Assembly: GCA_964423425.1 (NCBI GenBank)
Contig: CAYRES010000008.1
Location: 1 to 64,000 of the forward strand
Reading direction: 5' to 3'
Length of the DNA: 64,000 nt
Source of the DNA: CAYRES01 sp964423425
Lineage (GTDB): Bacteria; Actinomycetota; Thermoleophilia; RBG-16-64-13
Positions 17,799 through 27,196 of the stretch are shown piece by piece. A program made the translations under genes and the position numbers. Every line of letters starts with the position of its first letter. The stretch's first letter is position 1. The notes under the pieces are model-generated. The model had not been told where the DNA came from. It saw nothing but the letters and a program-made list of their open reading frames with translations, and searched no databases.

Positions 17799-18818
17799 AT
17801 GAGCACAGTGAACGTGGGCATCAACGGCTTCGGCCGCATCGGCCGCTGCGTCCTCAAGCACATGCTGGAAGACGGCGGGTTCTCGGTGGTGGGCATCAAC
17901 GATCTGGCCGACCCGGCGGACCTCGCCTACCTTCTGAAATACGACTCCGTCTACGGACGCTACGCCAAGACGGTGGAGAGCGACGGGTCTTCCATCTCCG
18001 TGGACGACGGGCGCATCCCCTTCTTCGCCGAGAGTGAGCCGGCGGACATCCCCTGGGAGAAGGTGGGAGCGGACATCGTGCTCGAGTGCACGGGAGCGTT
18101 CCGGGGGCGCGACACGGCGGCGGGCCACCTCGAGGCCGGCGCCAAGAAGGTGGTGATATCCGCGCCTTCAGACGACGTCGACGGCACCTTCGTATTGGGG
18201 GTGAACGAAGACACGTACGACTCCGCCACCCACCACGTGGTCTCCATGGCTTCCTGTACCACCAACTGTGCCGCGCCGCCCCTCAAGGTGCTCCACCGAG
18301 CGTTCGGCGTGGAATATGTAGCCTTCACCACCGTCCACGCCTACACCTCGAGTCAATCACTGGTGGACTTACCCTCCCGTAAACGCCGCCGGTCGCGGGC
18401 AGCGAACCTGTCCATCATTCCCACCACGACGGGGGCGGCAAAGGCAGTGGGGCTGGTCATCCCCGAACTGGCCGGCCGGGTGGACGGGCTGGCCATGCGG
18501 GTGCCGGTACCCGCGGGCTCCATCACGGACATCACCGTCAAACTGCTGCAGCCGGCCACAGCGGAGCAGGTGAACGACGTCTTGCGCACCGCGGCCGCCG
18601 GCGACCGCCTGCGGCACATCATGGCCGTGAGCGACGAACAGCTGGTGTCGCGCGACATCGTGAGCGATCCCCACTCCGGCATCGTGGACGCCACGAGCAC
18701 CATGCGCGTCCGCGACGACCTGTTGAAGCTCTTGGTCTGGTACGACAACGAGTGGGGCTACTCGGCCCGCCTGGCCGATTTCGCCCGGACCATCGACACG
18801 CAGAGCAACTCCTCCTGA
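17799..18818 (+). CDS. gap: Glyceraldehyde-3-phosphate dehydrogenase
   Basis: A 339-residue GAPDH with an NAD-binding N-terminus (NVGINGFGRIGR), catalytic ASCTTNCAAP and FTTVHAYTSSQSL. The acidic residue after the second strand (INDLADP) favours NAD over NADP. It catalyses the central oxidation step of glycolysis. The loop PSRKRRRSRAAN is unusually basic but aligns with the normal DxPHKDLRRARAA region. ATG at 17799 has GGAGTGAGGTG upstream. It is followed after about 100 bases by the phosphogluconolactonase-like gene on the same strand. Confidence 0.96.
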   Translation: MSTVNVGINGFGRIGRCVLKHMLEDGGFSVVGINDLADPADLAYLLKYDSVYGRYAKTVESDGSSISVDDGRIPFFAESEPADIPWEKVGADIVLECTGAFRGRDTAAGHLEAGAKKVVISAPSDDVDGTFVLGVNEDTYDSATHHVVSMASCTTNCAAPPLKVLHRAFGVEYVAFTTVHAYTSSQSLVDLPSRKRRRSRAANLSIIPTTTGAAKAVGLVIPELAGRVDGLAMRVPVPAGSITDITVKLLQPATAEQVNDVLRTAAAGDRLRHIMAVSDEQLVSRDIVSDPHSGIVDATSTMRVRDDLLKLLVWYDNEWGYSARLADFARTIDTQSNSS

Positions 18819-18917
18819 CCATCGGGGTTCAAGGGGAAGCGAGGCTCATCGGCGATCAGGTTTGACAGGTAGTCGGGGTGGGAGGGCACCGGCAGTCTTG
18901 TGCACAGGGCAGGCTTC

Positions 18918-19760
18918 ATGAGCATCGAGTTCGACACAGCCCGCGGCAAGGTCCACGTCTTCGGCGACACTGACAGGCTTGCCTTTGGACTGGCCGATCT
19001 CATCACGGCTCAGGCCCGAAGGGCCGTCGCAGCAAGGAGGAGGTTCACTCTGGCCCTCTCCGGGGCACACGCCCCTCTCTCCGCGTACCGGCTGCTCGCT
19101 GAACCACCCTTCAAGGAGGAGTTGCCCTGGCAGGGCATGCACATCTTCTTCGTGGAGGAACGGTGGGAGGAGGCCGAGGAGGCACGCGGCCATGAAGACG
19201 CCCTGCGCGAGGCCTTCCTCGATGCTGTGCCCCTCCCCCCCGGCCACGTACACTCAATGCGGGCGGCGGTGTCTCTGGGAGACGCCGCCGCCCGCTATGA
19301 CCGGCTACTGCACGCGGCCTTCCCGGAAGACGGCATCGGCCCCGATCTGGTGGTACTCGGTGTGGAGACGGACGGCAGCACCGCGTCGCTCTTCCCCTAT
19401 TCCCCGGCCCTCCGGCAACAACACCGGACGGCGATGGAGGTTACCGTGTCGAGGGCTGCGGACGCGGAGACAGAGGAAGCCGTGCTGACGGAAGAGGATG
19501 CGGGGACACCGGGGAGCGCCAGAGCCGTGAGCATAGCCGGAAGCCGGCACGTGACTCTCACCGCCCCCTTCCTCAACAGCGCCCGCGTAGTGGTGTTCGT
19601 CGCCTCCGGCCCGGCGAGAACTCACATCCTCAAAGAGGTCATCGAGGGCCCGGAGGATCCTCAGCGCCTGCCGGCTCAGCTCGTGAAGCCGGCCGCCGGT
19701 GACCTGGTGTGGTATCTCGATACGGAAGCAGCCGCTCTCCTCTCTCGCGCCCGCCGCTGA
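18918..19760 (+). CDS. 6-phosphogluconolactonase-like protein with altered active site
   Basis: The 280-residue protein has the SugarP isomerase-like fold of 6-phosphogluconolactonase (DevB/Pgl). The three hallmark motifs are recognisable but changed: SGGSTP is SGAHAP, DERxVP is EERWEE, and GxGxDGHTASLFP is GVETDGSTASLFP. The last change replaces the catalytic histidine with serine. An acidic insertion follows (about residues 185-205). It may be inactive as a lactonase or have another substrate. ATG at 18918 is preferred over GTG 18900 because AGGGCAGG precedes it. It probably shares a transcript with gap. Confidence 0.7.
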   Translation: MSIEFDTARGKVHVFGDTDRLAFGLADLITAQARRAVAARRRFTLALSGAHAPLSAYRLLAEPPFKEELPWQGMHIFFVEERWEEAEEARGHEDALREAFLDAVPLPPGHVHSMRAAVSLGDAAARYDRLLHAAFPEDGIGPDLVVLGVETDGSTASLFPYSPALRQQHRTAMEVTVSRAADAETEEAVLTEEDAGTPGSARAVSIAGSRHVTLTAPFLNSARVVVFVASGPARTHILKEVIEGPEDPQRLPAQLVKPAAGDLVWYLDTEAAALLSRARR

Positions 19761-19777
19761 AGCCTGAAGGAGGCTTC
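19759..19777. terminator. Short terminator-like hairpin between convergent genes
   Basis: GAAGCCT (19759-19765) pairs with AGGCTTC (19771-19777) around a five-base loop. It overlaps the stop codon of the lactonase-like gene and lies before the end of hisD on the other strand. Confidence 0.5.
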
Positions 19778-19794
19778 GCCGAGCAGCCACCAGG

Positions 19795-21198
19795 CTACGC
19801 CGGCCCGGCCCCGGTTTCTTCCCCACCCTCTCTTCCGGCACGTAGGAGCGCAGAGAGCCGGTGGTAGGAAAAGCCCTCCGCATCGGCAATGGCGGCCAGC
19901 GGCGGAGCCAACTCGGCCGCCGTCTCCGGCCCCAACTCGATCACCGACAGCTTCTTCATGAACGTGTCGACGGAGAGAGCGGAGGCGAACCGCGACGAAC
20001 CTCCCGTGGGGAGCACATGGTTGGAGCCGGCCACATAGTCCCCGAACGTCGTGGGGGTGTGGGCACCCAGGAAGATGGCGCCCGAGGCCTCCACCCGGGG
20101 CAGGAAGGCGCGCGCGTCGCTCACATGCACCTCGAGGTGTTCGGGCGCGTATTCGTTGACAAGAGCGGTGGCAAGGGAGAGGAAGGCCGGGCCGGAGCCC
20201 CGAGAAGCGGCAGTGGTGTCATCGGCCGGACCGGCGACCCTTGGTCCGGAGGTCGCAGCGGCCGCCTCTCCGGCCTTCCCTTCCGGATAGAAGGCGAAGA
20301 GGTTGGACGTCTCCTCGCCCGAGGCGCGGCCCGGAGACAGGCGCACGAGTGCCGCCGCGACCGCCTCACAGGCGGCGCGCGTGGGAGCGAGAAGCACCGA
20401 CTGCGCTCCGCTTCCGTGCTCCTCCTGCGCCAACAGGTCGGCCGCCACCCAGACGGGATCGGCGGTCTCGTCGGCCACCACCAGCACTTCGCTCGGGCCG
20501 GCCAAGCTGTCGATGCCCACCAGGCCGAATACCTGGCGTTTTGCCTCGTTCACGTAGGCGTTGCCCGGCCCCGAGATCACATCGACTCGGGGGATGGAGG
20601 AAGTGCCATAGGCCAACGCGCCGATCGCCTGCGCGCCGCCCACCCGGTACACTTCTGTGACGCCAAGCAGCCGTGCCGCCGCCAACACTGACGGGTTCAC
20701 CCGGCCGTCGCGGCCGGGAGGGGTGCAAATGGCGAGCTGCTTGACTCCCGCGACCTGCGCCGGAACCACGTTCATCACGACCGAGGAGGCATAGGAGCCC
20801 AGACCTCCGGGCACGTACAGCCCGGCCCGGCGCACGGGAAGATAGCGAACCCCCAGCCTCTGCCCCTGCCCACCTGTGGCTTGCCAGTCGGCCCGCACCT
20901 CGTGGCGGTGAAAGAACTCGCTGTTCCTCCGGGAGAGCTCCAGCGCCTCCTTGAGTTCCGGGTCGAGACCGGCGAAGGCCTCCTCCAGCTCCTCTGCCGG
21001 CACACGTAGCCGACCCGACTCGGCCTCCGGCCAGTCGAAGCTCCTTGTGTAGTCCACAAGGGCTTCGTCGCCACGCGCACGGACGGCCGTCAGTATGGCG
21101 GACACGGACTCCACCAGCTCCCGGTTGTCGGCCTCGGGAGGGCGAAGGCGGGCAACCTCCGCCGTGAGAGAGGTGAGGGAAAGGGGGCGAATGATCAT
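19795..21198 (-). CDS. hisD: Histidinol dehydrogenase
   Basis: The 467-residue protein carries typical HisD blocks: GYVPGGLGSYASSVVMNVVPA-type glycine-rich region (here read as LYVPGGLGSYASSV), GPGNAYVNEAKRQVFG, the zinc region around EEHGSGAQ, and EYAPEHLEVHV. It oxidises L-histidinol to L-histidine in two NAD-dependent steps. ATG at 21198 has CCGGAGG six bases upstream. An extra Ala/Gly-rich insertion (about residues 305-345) precedes LALATALVNEYAPEH. It lies apart from the other his genes, just downstream of dnaE on the same strand. Confidence 0.95.
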   Translation of the reverse strand: MIIRPLSLTSLTAEVARLRPPEADNRELVESVSAILTAVRARGDEALVDYTRSFDWPEAESGRLRVPAEELEEAFAGLDPELKEALELSRRNSEFFHRHEVRADWQATGGQGQRLGVRYLPVRRAGLYVPGGLGSYASSVVMNVVPAQVAGVKQLAICTPPGRDGRVNPSVLAAARLLGVTEVYRVGGAQAIGALAYGTSSIPRVDVISGPGNAYVNEAKRQVFGLVGIDSLAGPSEVLVVADETADPVWVAADLLAQEEHGSGAQSVLLAPTRAACEAVAAALVRLSPGRASGEETSNLFAFYPEGKAGEAAAATSGPRVAGPADDTTAASRGSGPAFLSLATALVNEYAPEHLEVHVSDARAFLPRVEASGAIFLGAHTPTTFGDYVAGSNHVLPTGGSSRFASALSVDTFMKKLSVIELGPETAAELAPPLAAIADAEGFSYHRLSALLRAGREGGEETGAGPA

Positions 21199-21396
21199 GG
21201 CGGCCTCCGGGGCGTCTGCAATTTGCTGCCGGCACAACAGGCTCCTCCCAGTGCGCCGAAGCGGCGGCCGTCCAGGGCCACCGGCAGCTCGCCTGAACAG
21301 GTCGTGCCGCCGTTCATCTTACCAAGCCGGGGCCTCCGGCCACCGAGAGGTCGCCGTGGGGAACCATGACGGCACGAGCGGGAGGAAACCGCCCTC

Positions 21397-24300
21397 TCAG
21401 GCCACGCAGGATTCGCCCAGGAGCACTCTGATCTCGGCAAAGAAGCTCGTCTGAGGGTCGACCCGGAAGCCGTCGCCAAAACGGACCCTCACGCAGTCGG
21501 AGCGGGTGCGCACGTCGAGCTCCACCGGACAAGACCCGGGGAACTGACAGATGATGGTCTTCAGGTCGTCGAGCACCTCCGCCGAACACGCCTCTCCATC
21601 GAGCCTGATGAGTACGGGCTCATTGCCGGTCTTGGCGACGAACGGCTCCACCGTGAGAGGTATCAGTTTCGTGTCGGCTTCGTCTTTGTGGTCGATCCTT
21701 CCCTTCACCTTTATCACCCTGTCTTCGACGATCAACTCGCGGTTCTCCTGATAGAAGGAGGGAAAACACACCATCTCCACGGCTCCCTCAATGCCCTCCA
21801 GCGTCACGAAAGCCATGGCCTCTCCCGACTTCTTGGTGGTGATACGCTTCACCGTGCTCACCATGCCCACCACCGTCGTGAAGGCCCCATCGGCAAGTGT
21901 GGGCAGCTCAGCAATCAGGTGCTCGGACTCCGCCCTCACCTGCGCCCGCATATCCCGCAAGGGGTGGGCGGAGAGGAACAAGCCCAAGGTCTCCTTCTCG
22001 AGCGCCAAGAGCTCCTCACGTGAGAAGTCTTCGGCCGGTATGTCGGCCGCCCCTCCGTTCGACCCGTTGCCCCCGTTGCCCATTCCGTTGGCTGGGAAAG
22101 CCTTCGCCGCAACCGCCGCTTCTCCTGCCCCCGCCTGCCCCCCCGGCGAAGGCGGGGGATCGGAGGCCGGATGTGCCGTGGGCGCCTCCAGAAGATCGAA
22201 GATGGAACCCTGGCCCAGAGCGGCGTCGGCCTGGCTCTTCTGCCCCACCGACATCGCCTTCGCCAAGACCTGGAGCATGCCCTTGCGGGAAGCGCCTGTC
22301 GAGTCGAAGGCACCCGCCTTGATGAGACCCTCAATGGCCCGTTTGTTGACAAGAGAGAGATCCACCCGCCGACAGAAGTCGTAGATGTCGGTGAAGGAAC
22401 CGGTCGCCTCCCGCACGGCGAGGATGTTGCGGATGGCGTTCTCACCCACATTCTTGACCGCATTCATACCGAAGCGGATGCGACCCTCCACCACCCGGAA
22501 ATCCAGCACCGACTCGTTGGCGTCGGGCGGCAGTACGTCGATGCCCATGTCGTCGGCGACCTGCACGTAGAAGGGCACCTTGTCCTTGGTGTTCATCACG
22601 CTCGAGATGAGCGCGGCCATGTACTCCACCGGATAGTTGGCCTTGAGGTAGGCAGTGCGGTAGGCGATGAGCGCGTAGCAGGCGGCATGCGACTTGTTGA
22701 AGGAGTAGTCGCCCGCCTTCTCCATGAGCGACCAGAGGTGATCGGCCACCTGGGCCGAGGCCCCACCCTCACGGGCTCTCTCACGGAACTTGGGTTCGAG
22801 CCGGTCGAGAATGGCCCGGTTCTTCTTGCCGATGCCCTTGCGCAGGTCGTCGGCCTCGCTGGGCGAGAAGCCGCCGATGCGCTTCGAGATCTCCATCAGC
22901 TGTTCCTGGTAGATGGCCACCCCGTAGGTGGGCTCCAGCACCGGCTGCAGCCGCGTGTCGATGTAGGTGATGAGCTCTGGGTTGCGCTTGTTGCGCGCAT
23001 ACACAGGGATGTACTCCATGGGACCGGGACGATACAGCGCCACCAGCGCGATGAGGTCGTCGAACTGCGTGGGGCCCACCTCGCGCAAGGCGTCCTGCAT
23101 GCCTGACGACTCGAACTGGAACACCCCTTGAGAATCGCCCCGGGAAAGCATCTGGTAGGTCTTCTCGTCGTCGAGCGTGACCGCCTCCAAGGAGAAATCC
23201 GGGTTACTCGATTCACGGATGATGCGTTCGGCCCCGGCCATGACGTCGAGATTCCGCAGCCCCAGGAAATCCATCTTGAGCAGCCCCAGCTTCTCCACGT
23301 CGTTCATGGTGAACTGCGTGACCACCTCGGCGTCACCCTTCTGCTGCAACGGGAGATACTCGGTGAGCGACTGGTCGGCGATGACCACACCGGCCGCATG
23401 GATGGAATCCTGACGGATGAGTCCCTCCAGTGAACGTGCGGTATCGATCACCCCGCGCACGGTTTCGTCTGCCTCGTACTCCACACGTAGGGGCTGCCGC
23501 TCCTCCATGCAGTCCTCGAGGGTGACCTTGGGACCTTCGGGCACCAGCTTGGCGATGCGGTCGGCCGCGGCGTAGGGGACGTCCATCACCCGGGCGGCAT
23601 CGCGAATGGCCTGGCGGGCCTTGATGGTGCCGAAGGTGGCGATCTGCGCCACCCGGTCGCGTCCATACTTGGCCGCCACGTAGTCGATGACCCGCTCCCT
23701 GCCTTCCACCGAGAAGTCGATGTCGATGTCGGGCATGCTGATGCGGTCGGGGTTGAGGAAGCGCTCGAACAGCAGGTCGTACTGCAGCGGGTCGAGATCG
23801 GTGATGCCCAGCAGATACGACACCAGCGACCCGGCGGCTGAGCCCCGGCCCGGGCCCACGGGAATGCCCTCCCGCTTGGCGTGGGCCACGAAGTCCCACA
23901 CGATGAGAAAGTAGGGCGGGAAGCCCATCTTGTCGATGACGGCGAGCTCCATGTCGAGCCGTTCCCGGACCGCAGGCGGCGGAGAGGCTCCGAAGCGGCG
24001 CCCAAGACCCTCTTCACAGAGCCGGCGCAGATAGACGGCCTCGTCCTCACCGGAGGGGCAGTCGTAGTGCGGGAGGAGCAGGCGGCCGAACTCCATCTCC
24101 ACGTTGCACCGCTCGGCCACCTTCACGGTATTCGTGACGGCCTCGGGATAATCGCGAAACGCCTCTCTCATCTCCTCTTCACTCTTGAAGAAGAACTCCT
24201 CCGAGGAGAAGCGCAGGCGCTTGTCATCGTTCAGCCGGGAGCCGGTCTGCACACAGAGAAGGGCGTCGTGCGCCGGAGCATGCCCGCGGCTCATGTAGTG

Positions 24301-24921
24301 CACGTCGTTGGTGGCGACGAGGGGAATGCCCACGTCGCGGGAGAGTTCGGCCAGGGCGGGGCTCACGTGGGCGAGCTCCTCGATGCCCGTCTGCTGCATC
24401 TCCAGGTACACGTTGCCCTCACCGAAGATGCCGACCAGCCTCTGCACCTCACGCAGTGCATCGTCCCGGGCCTGGTATTCGAGTGCCCGGGACAGGCGCC
24501 CCGTGGGGCACCCCGAGAGACAGATGAGCCCGGCGGCGTGCTCTTGAAGCACCGCGTAATCCGCCCGGGGCTTGAAGTAGTAGCCTTCGAGGAACGACCT
24601 GCTGCCGATCTTCAGTAGGTTGCGGTAACCCTGTTCGTTCTCGGCCAGCAGGGTGAGATGCCAACGCTCCTCCTTCTGAGCGTCTTTCCGCAGGCGGTCC
24701 TCGACCACATAGGCCTCCAGCCCCAACACCGGCTTGACGCCGGCGTCCTTGGCTTCTTGATAGAACTGCAGGGCGCCGGAGAGCACGCCGTGGTCGGTGA
24801 GCGCCACCGCCGGCATGCCCTGAGCTGCGGCCTCCCGCGCCAGATCTCTCACCTTGCAGGCGCCGTCGAGAGCCGAATAGTCGGAGTGGACATGAAGATG
24901 ACAGAAACCCGATGAACTCAT
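21397..24921 (-). CDS. dnaE: DNA polymerase III alpha subunit
   Basis: The 1174-residue replicative polymerase starts with a PHP domain (FCHLHVHSDYSALDGACKV; ALTDHG). The catalytic palm follows with SDIDIDF-like MPDIDIDFSVEGR and GPGRGSAAGSLVSYLLGITD, then the fingers (YSFNKSHAACYALIAY). A tandem helix-hairpin-helix region comes next, and a C-terminal OB fold (TTVVGMVSTVKRITTKKSG). A Gly/Pro/Ala-rich linker (about residues 930-970) precedes the OB region. The open frame extends to 25083 but ATG 24921 starts the conserved PHP sequence; its ribosome site (GAGAAG) is weak. It is the standard DnaE1 type; hisD follows 198 bases downstream. Confidence 0.97.
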   Translation of the reverse strand: MSSSGFCHLHVHSDYSALDGACKVRDLAREAAAQGMPAVALTDHGVLSGALQFYQEAKDAGVKPVLGLEAYVVEDRLRKDAQKEERWHLTLLAENEQGYRNLLKIGSRSFLEGYYFKPRADYAVLQEHAAGLICLSGCPTGRLSRALEYQARDDALREVQRLVGIFGEGNVYLEMQQTGIEELAHVSPALAELSRDVGIPLVATNDVHYMSRGHAPAHDALLCVQTGSRLNDDKRLRFSSEEFFFKSEEEMREAFRDYPEAVTNTVKVAERCNVEMEFGRLLLPHYDCPSGEDEAVYLRRLCEEGLGRRFGASPPPAVRERLDMELAVIDKMGFPPYFLIVWDFVAHAKREGIPVGPGRGSAAGSLVSYLLGITDLDPLQYDLLFERFLNPDRISMPDIDIDFSVEGRERVIDYVAAKYGRDRVAQIATFGTIKARQAIRDAARVMDVPYAAADRIAKLVPEGPKVTLEDCMEERQPLRVEYEADETVRGVIDTARSLEGLIRQDSIHAAGVVIADQSLTEYLPLQQKGDAEVVTQFTMNDVEKLGLLKMDFLGLRNLDVMAGAERIIRESSNPDFSLEAVTLDDEKTYQMLSRGDSQGVFQFESSGMQDALREVGPTQFDDLIALVALYRPGPMEYIPVYARNKRNPELITYIDTRLQPVLEPTYGVAIYQEQLMEISKRIGGFSPSEADDLRKGIGKKNRAILDRLEPKFRERAREGGASAQVADHLWSLMEKAGDYSFNKSHAACYALIAYRTAYLKANYPVEYMAALISSVMNTKDKVPFYVQVADDMGIDVLPPDANESVLDFRVVEGRIRFGMNAVKNVGENAIRNILAVREATGSFTDIYDFCRRVDLSLVNKRAIEGLIKAGAFDSTGASRKGMLQVLAKAMSVGQKSQADAALGQGSIFDLLEAPTAHPASDPPPSPGGQAGAGEAAVAAKAFPANGMGNGGNGSNGGAADIPAEDFSREELLALEKETLGLFLSAHPLRDMRAQVRAESEHLIAELPTLADGAFTTVVGMVSTVKRITTKKSGEAMAFVTLEGIEGAVEMVCFPSFYQENRELIVEDRVIKVKGRIDHKDEADTKLIPLTVEPFVAKTGNEPVLIRLDGEACSAEVLDDLKTIICQFPGSCPVELDVRTRSDCVRVRFGDGFRVDPQTSFFAEIRVLLGESCVA

Positions 24922-25134
24922 ACGCTTCTCGAACCAGTCTTTCAGGCCGGGGCGGGGCCCGCCGTCCAACCCACAATGGAATACATGGCAGCCCCCCACA
25001 GACGATGAGATGAGATTCAGGCCACCGGCCCTCACGCGCCGGCGCCACGACTCGATTCTACCCAAAGCGGAGGTGGGGCTCAACCACTTTGTCGCCTGTG
25101 GGCGTCCTTCATCCGCTGCAGGCGAACATCCCCG

Positions 25135-25734
25135 CTACCTCACCGGCGAGCGCTCACATTGCGGCATGAGCTCCAGCAGACCGGCCGGAAGCCCCTCGGC
25201 GCTGGCCCGCAACCGGGCCACGTACTCCTTCGAGGCGAGCTCGAAATCTGCATATTCGAACCCGGGCGACACCACGCAGGCGATGAGCGACCACCGCCCC
25301 GGGGGGAGCACCCGGGCGGCTTGGAAACAGAGTGGCGGTGCTTCGGCGTATGCGGGCGTCACCTGCCCACCCGCGCCGATCACCACCCGGTCCACACTCC
25401 CCCGGAGATGCACGGTGAAGTGCTCGACCGGCGCTCCGGCCACATGGAACCAGTGTTCGCGTGAGTGCACCCGGTGCAGGCGGCTGGGCTCGTAAGAGAC
25501 CATGAGGTAGAGCGCCACGGTCTGAAGAGAACGCCACCCCCTCGACGTCTCCACTCCCTCCGCCGAGCGGAAGGTCTCTCGCAGGAATCCGCCCTCGGGA
25601 TGTGGCTCGAGGCCCAGCCGGGTCACGATATCGAGGATTTCGGCCTCGAGGCGGGCGGCTCCCACCCGCACATGCTGATCCTCCCCCTGCCCCGGCGCAC
25701 ATATGCCGGGACCCACCACGCGTGGGCCATCCAT
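25135..25734 (-). CDS. Cupin-fold protein, DUF985 family
   Basis: The 199-residue protein has the DUF985 cupin pattern: GLEPHPEGGFLRETFRS, then LYLMVSYEPSRLHRVHSREHWFHVAGAP, and near the C-terminus VVSPGFEYADFELAS. The fold binds small ligands or metals, but members have no agreed function. ATG at 25734 has GAGGTGAGAGGT directly upstream. It lies between dnaE and serC on the same strand but with more than 100 bases on each side, so it may be its own unit. Confidence 0.85.
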   Translation of the reverse strand: MDGPRVVGPGICAPGQGEDQHVRVGAARLEAEILDIVTRLGLEPHPEGGFLRETFRSAEGVETSRGWRSLQTVALYLMVSYEPSRLHRVHSREHWFHVAGAPVEHFTVHLRGSVDRVVIGAGGQVTPAYAEAPPLCFQAARVLPPGRWSLIACVVSPGFEYADFELASKEYVARLRASAEGLPAGLLELMPQCERSPVR

Positions 25735-25861
25735 ACCTCTCACCTCACTCGCGTCACTGAAGCCGCCTGCCCGCCCCATCGCACGACCGGGGTGAACCTC
25801 ACCCGGCGGGAGGGGCAGGCAGGCGAGTCGGCTGTCGGCGACCTACGTGACCGCGCGGGCG

Positions 25862-27028
25862 TTATCCGGCGCCCTTGACCTCGGCCCAGGCCCAGTCGAG
25901 CCAGGGGAACAGGGCTTCGAGGTCGGCCCGCTCCACCGTGGCTCCACCCCACAACCGCAACCCGGGAGGGGCATCACGGTAGGGCCCGATGTCGTAGGCG
26001 ACGCCCTCCTCGTCCAGCACAGCCACGATCTTCTTCGCCACCTTCCCCTGCTCGTCGGGCGCCAGGCCCGTGAACCACGGATCGACGATCTTCAGGCATA
26101 TAGAGGTACATGAGCGTGTCTCCGCCGATTCGGCCAGGAAATCAACCCAGTCTGTGGCCGCGACCCACGTCTCCACCGCTTCCAGATTGCCGCGGCTTCT
26201 CTCCTTGAGCGCGGCGAGCCCACCGATCTCTTCGGCCCAGCGCAGACCGTCCAAGGCATCCTCCACACACAGCATGGAGGGAGTGTTGATGGTGTCGCCC
26301 ACGAAGATGCCGTCGATAAGCTTGCCGCCCTTCGTCATGCGGAAGACCTTGGGCAGGGGCCAGGGGGGCGAATAGCTCTCGAGCCGCTCGACCGCCCGCG
26401 GGCTGAGAATCAACATGCCGTGCGCGGCCTCACCTCCGAGCACCTTCTGCCAGGAGTAGGTGATGATGTCGAGCTTCTCCAGAGGTACGTCCATGGCGAA
26501 CACGGCCGAGGTGGCGTCAGCGAATACCAGGCCGCGGTCGGCCGGGCCCTCACCGGCTGCGGGTATCCACTCATGACCCGGCACGCACACTCCCGAGGTG
26601 GTGCCGTTCCAAGCGAAGACCACATCGCGGGAGAAGTCCGCCTGAGCCAAGTCGGGAATAGCCCCGTACTCGGCCTCGAACACCCGCACGTCGGGCAGCT
26701 TCAGTTGCTTGGTGATGTCGGTGGCCCACCCCTTGCCGAAGCTCTCCCAGGCAAAGACGTCGACACCACGGGCGCCCAAGAGCGACCACATGGCCATCTC
26801 GAACGCCCCGGTGTCGGAGGCGGGAACGATGCCGATAAGATACCCTTCGGGAACCTTGAGAAGTGTCCTGGTGCGATCGATGACCTCACGCAGCCGAGCG
26901 CGCCCCCCCTTTGAGCGATGAGACCTTCCCACGAATGCCCCGCTGAGCGCCGCGACTTCCCACCCCGGCCGCTTGCTGCACGGTCCGGAGGCAAAGTATG
27001 GGCGAGAGGGTCTTGCGGATGGTTTCAT
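25862..27028 (-). CDS. serC: Phosphoserine aminotransferase
   Basis: A 388-residue fold-type I aminotransferase of the phosphoserine transaminase group. FASGPCSKRPGWEV and GRSHRSKGG lie near the start, and the PLP lysine is in TYSWQKVLGGEAAHGML. It resembles the archaeal/actinobacterial SerC subtype. It makes 3-phosphoserine from 3-phosphohydroxypyruvate with glutamate. ATG at 27028 has GGAAAGGAAGGG upstream. It faces away from the GNAT gene across a 168-base divergent region; serA is not in the window. Confidence 0.93.
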   Translation of the reverse strand: MKPSARPSRPYFASGPCSKRPGWEVAALSGAFVGRSHRSKGGRARLREVIDRTRTLLKVPEGYLIGIVPASDTGAFEMAMWSLLGARGVDVFAWESFGKGWATDITKQLKLPDVRVFEAEYGAIPDLAQADFSRDVVFAWNGTTSGVCVPGHEWIPAAGEGPADRGLVFADATSAVFAMDVPLEKLDIITYSWQKVLGGEAAHGMLILSPRAVERLESYSPPWPLPKVFRMTKGGKLIDGIFVGDTINTPSMLCVEDALDGLRWAEEIGGLAALKERSRGNLEAVETWVAATDWVDFLAESAETRSCTSICLKIVDPWFTGLAPDEQGKVAKKIVAVLDEEGVAYDIGPYRDAPPGLRLWGGATVERADLEALFPWLDWAWAEVKGAG

Positions 27029-27196
27029 GACCCTTCCTTTCCTACGCAGTTCCGGCTCATTCTTGGCCTACCCTCGGCCACAGGTTACCCTGGAGTTCGA
27101 AATGGGAAAACCTGGGGCACCTGCAATCACGATACACTCATCAGCCTGAGTCTTCCCCCCTCCGTCTCCGCAACTCCGACAAGGACTGAGAACAGC

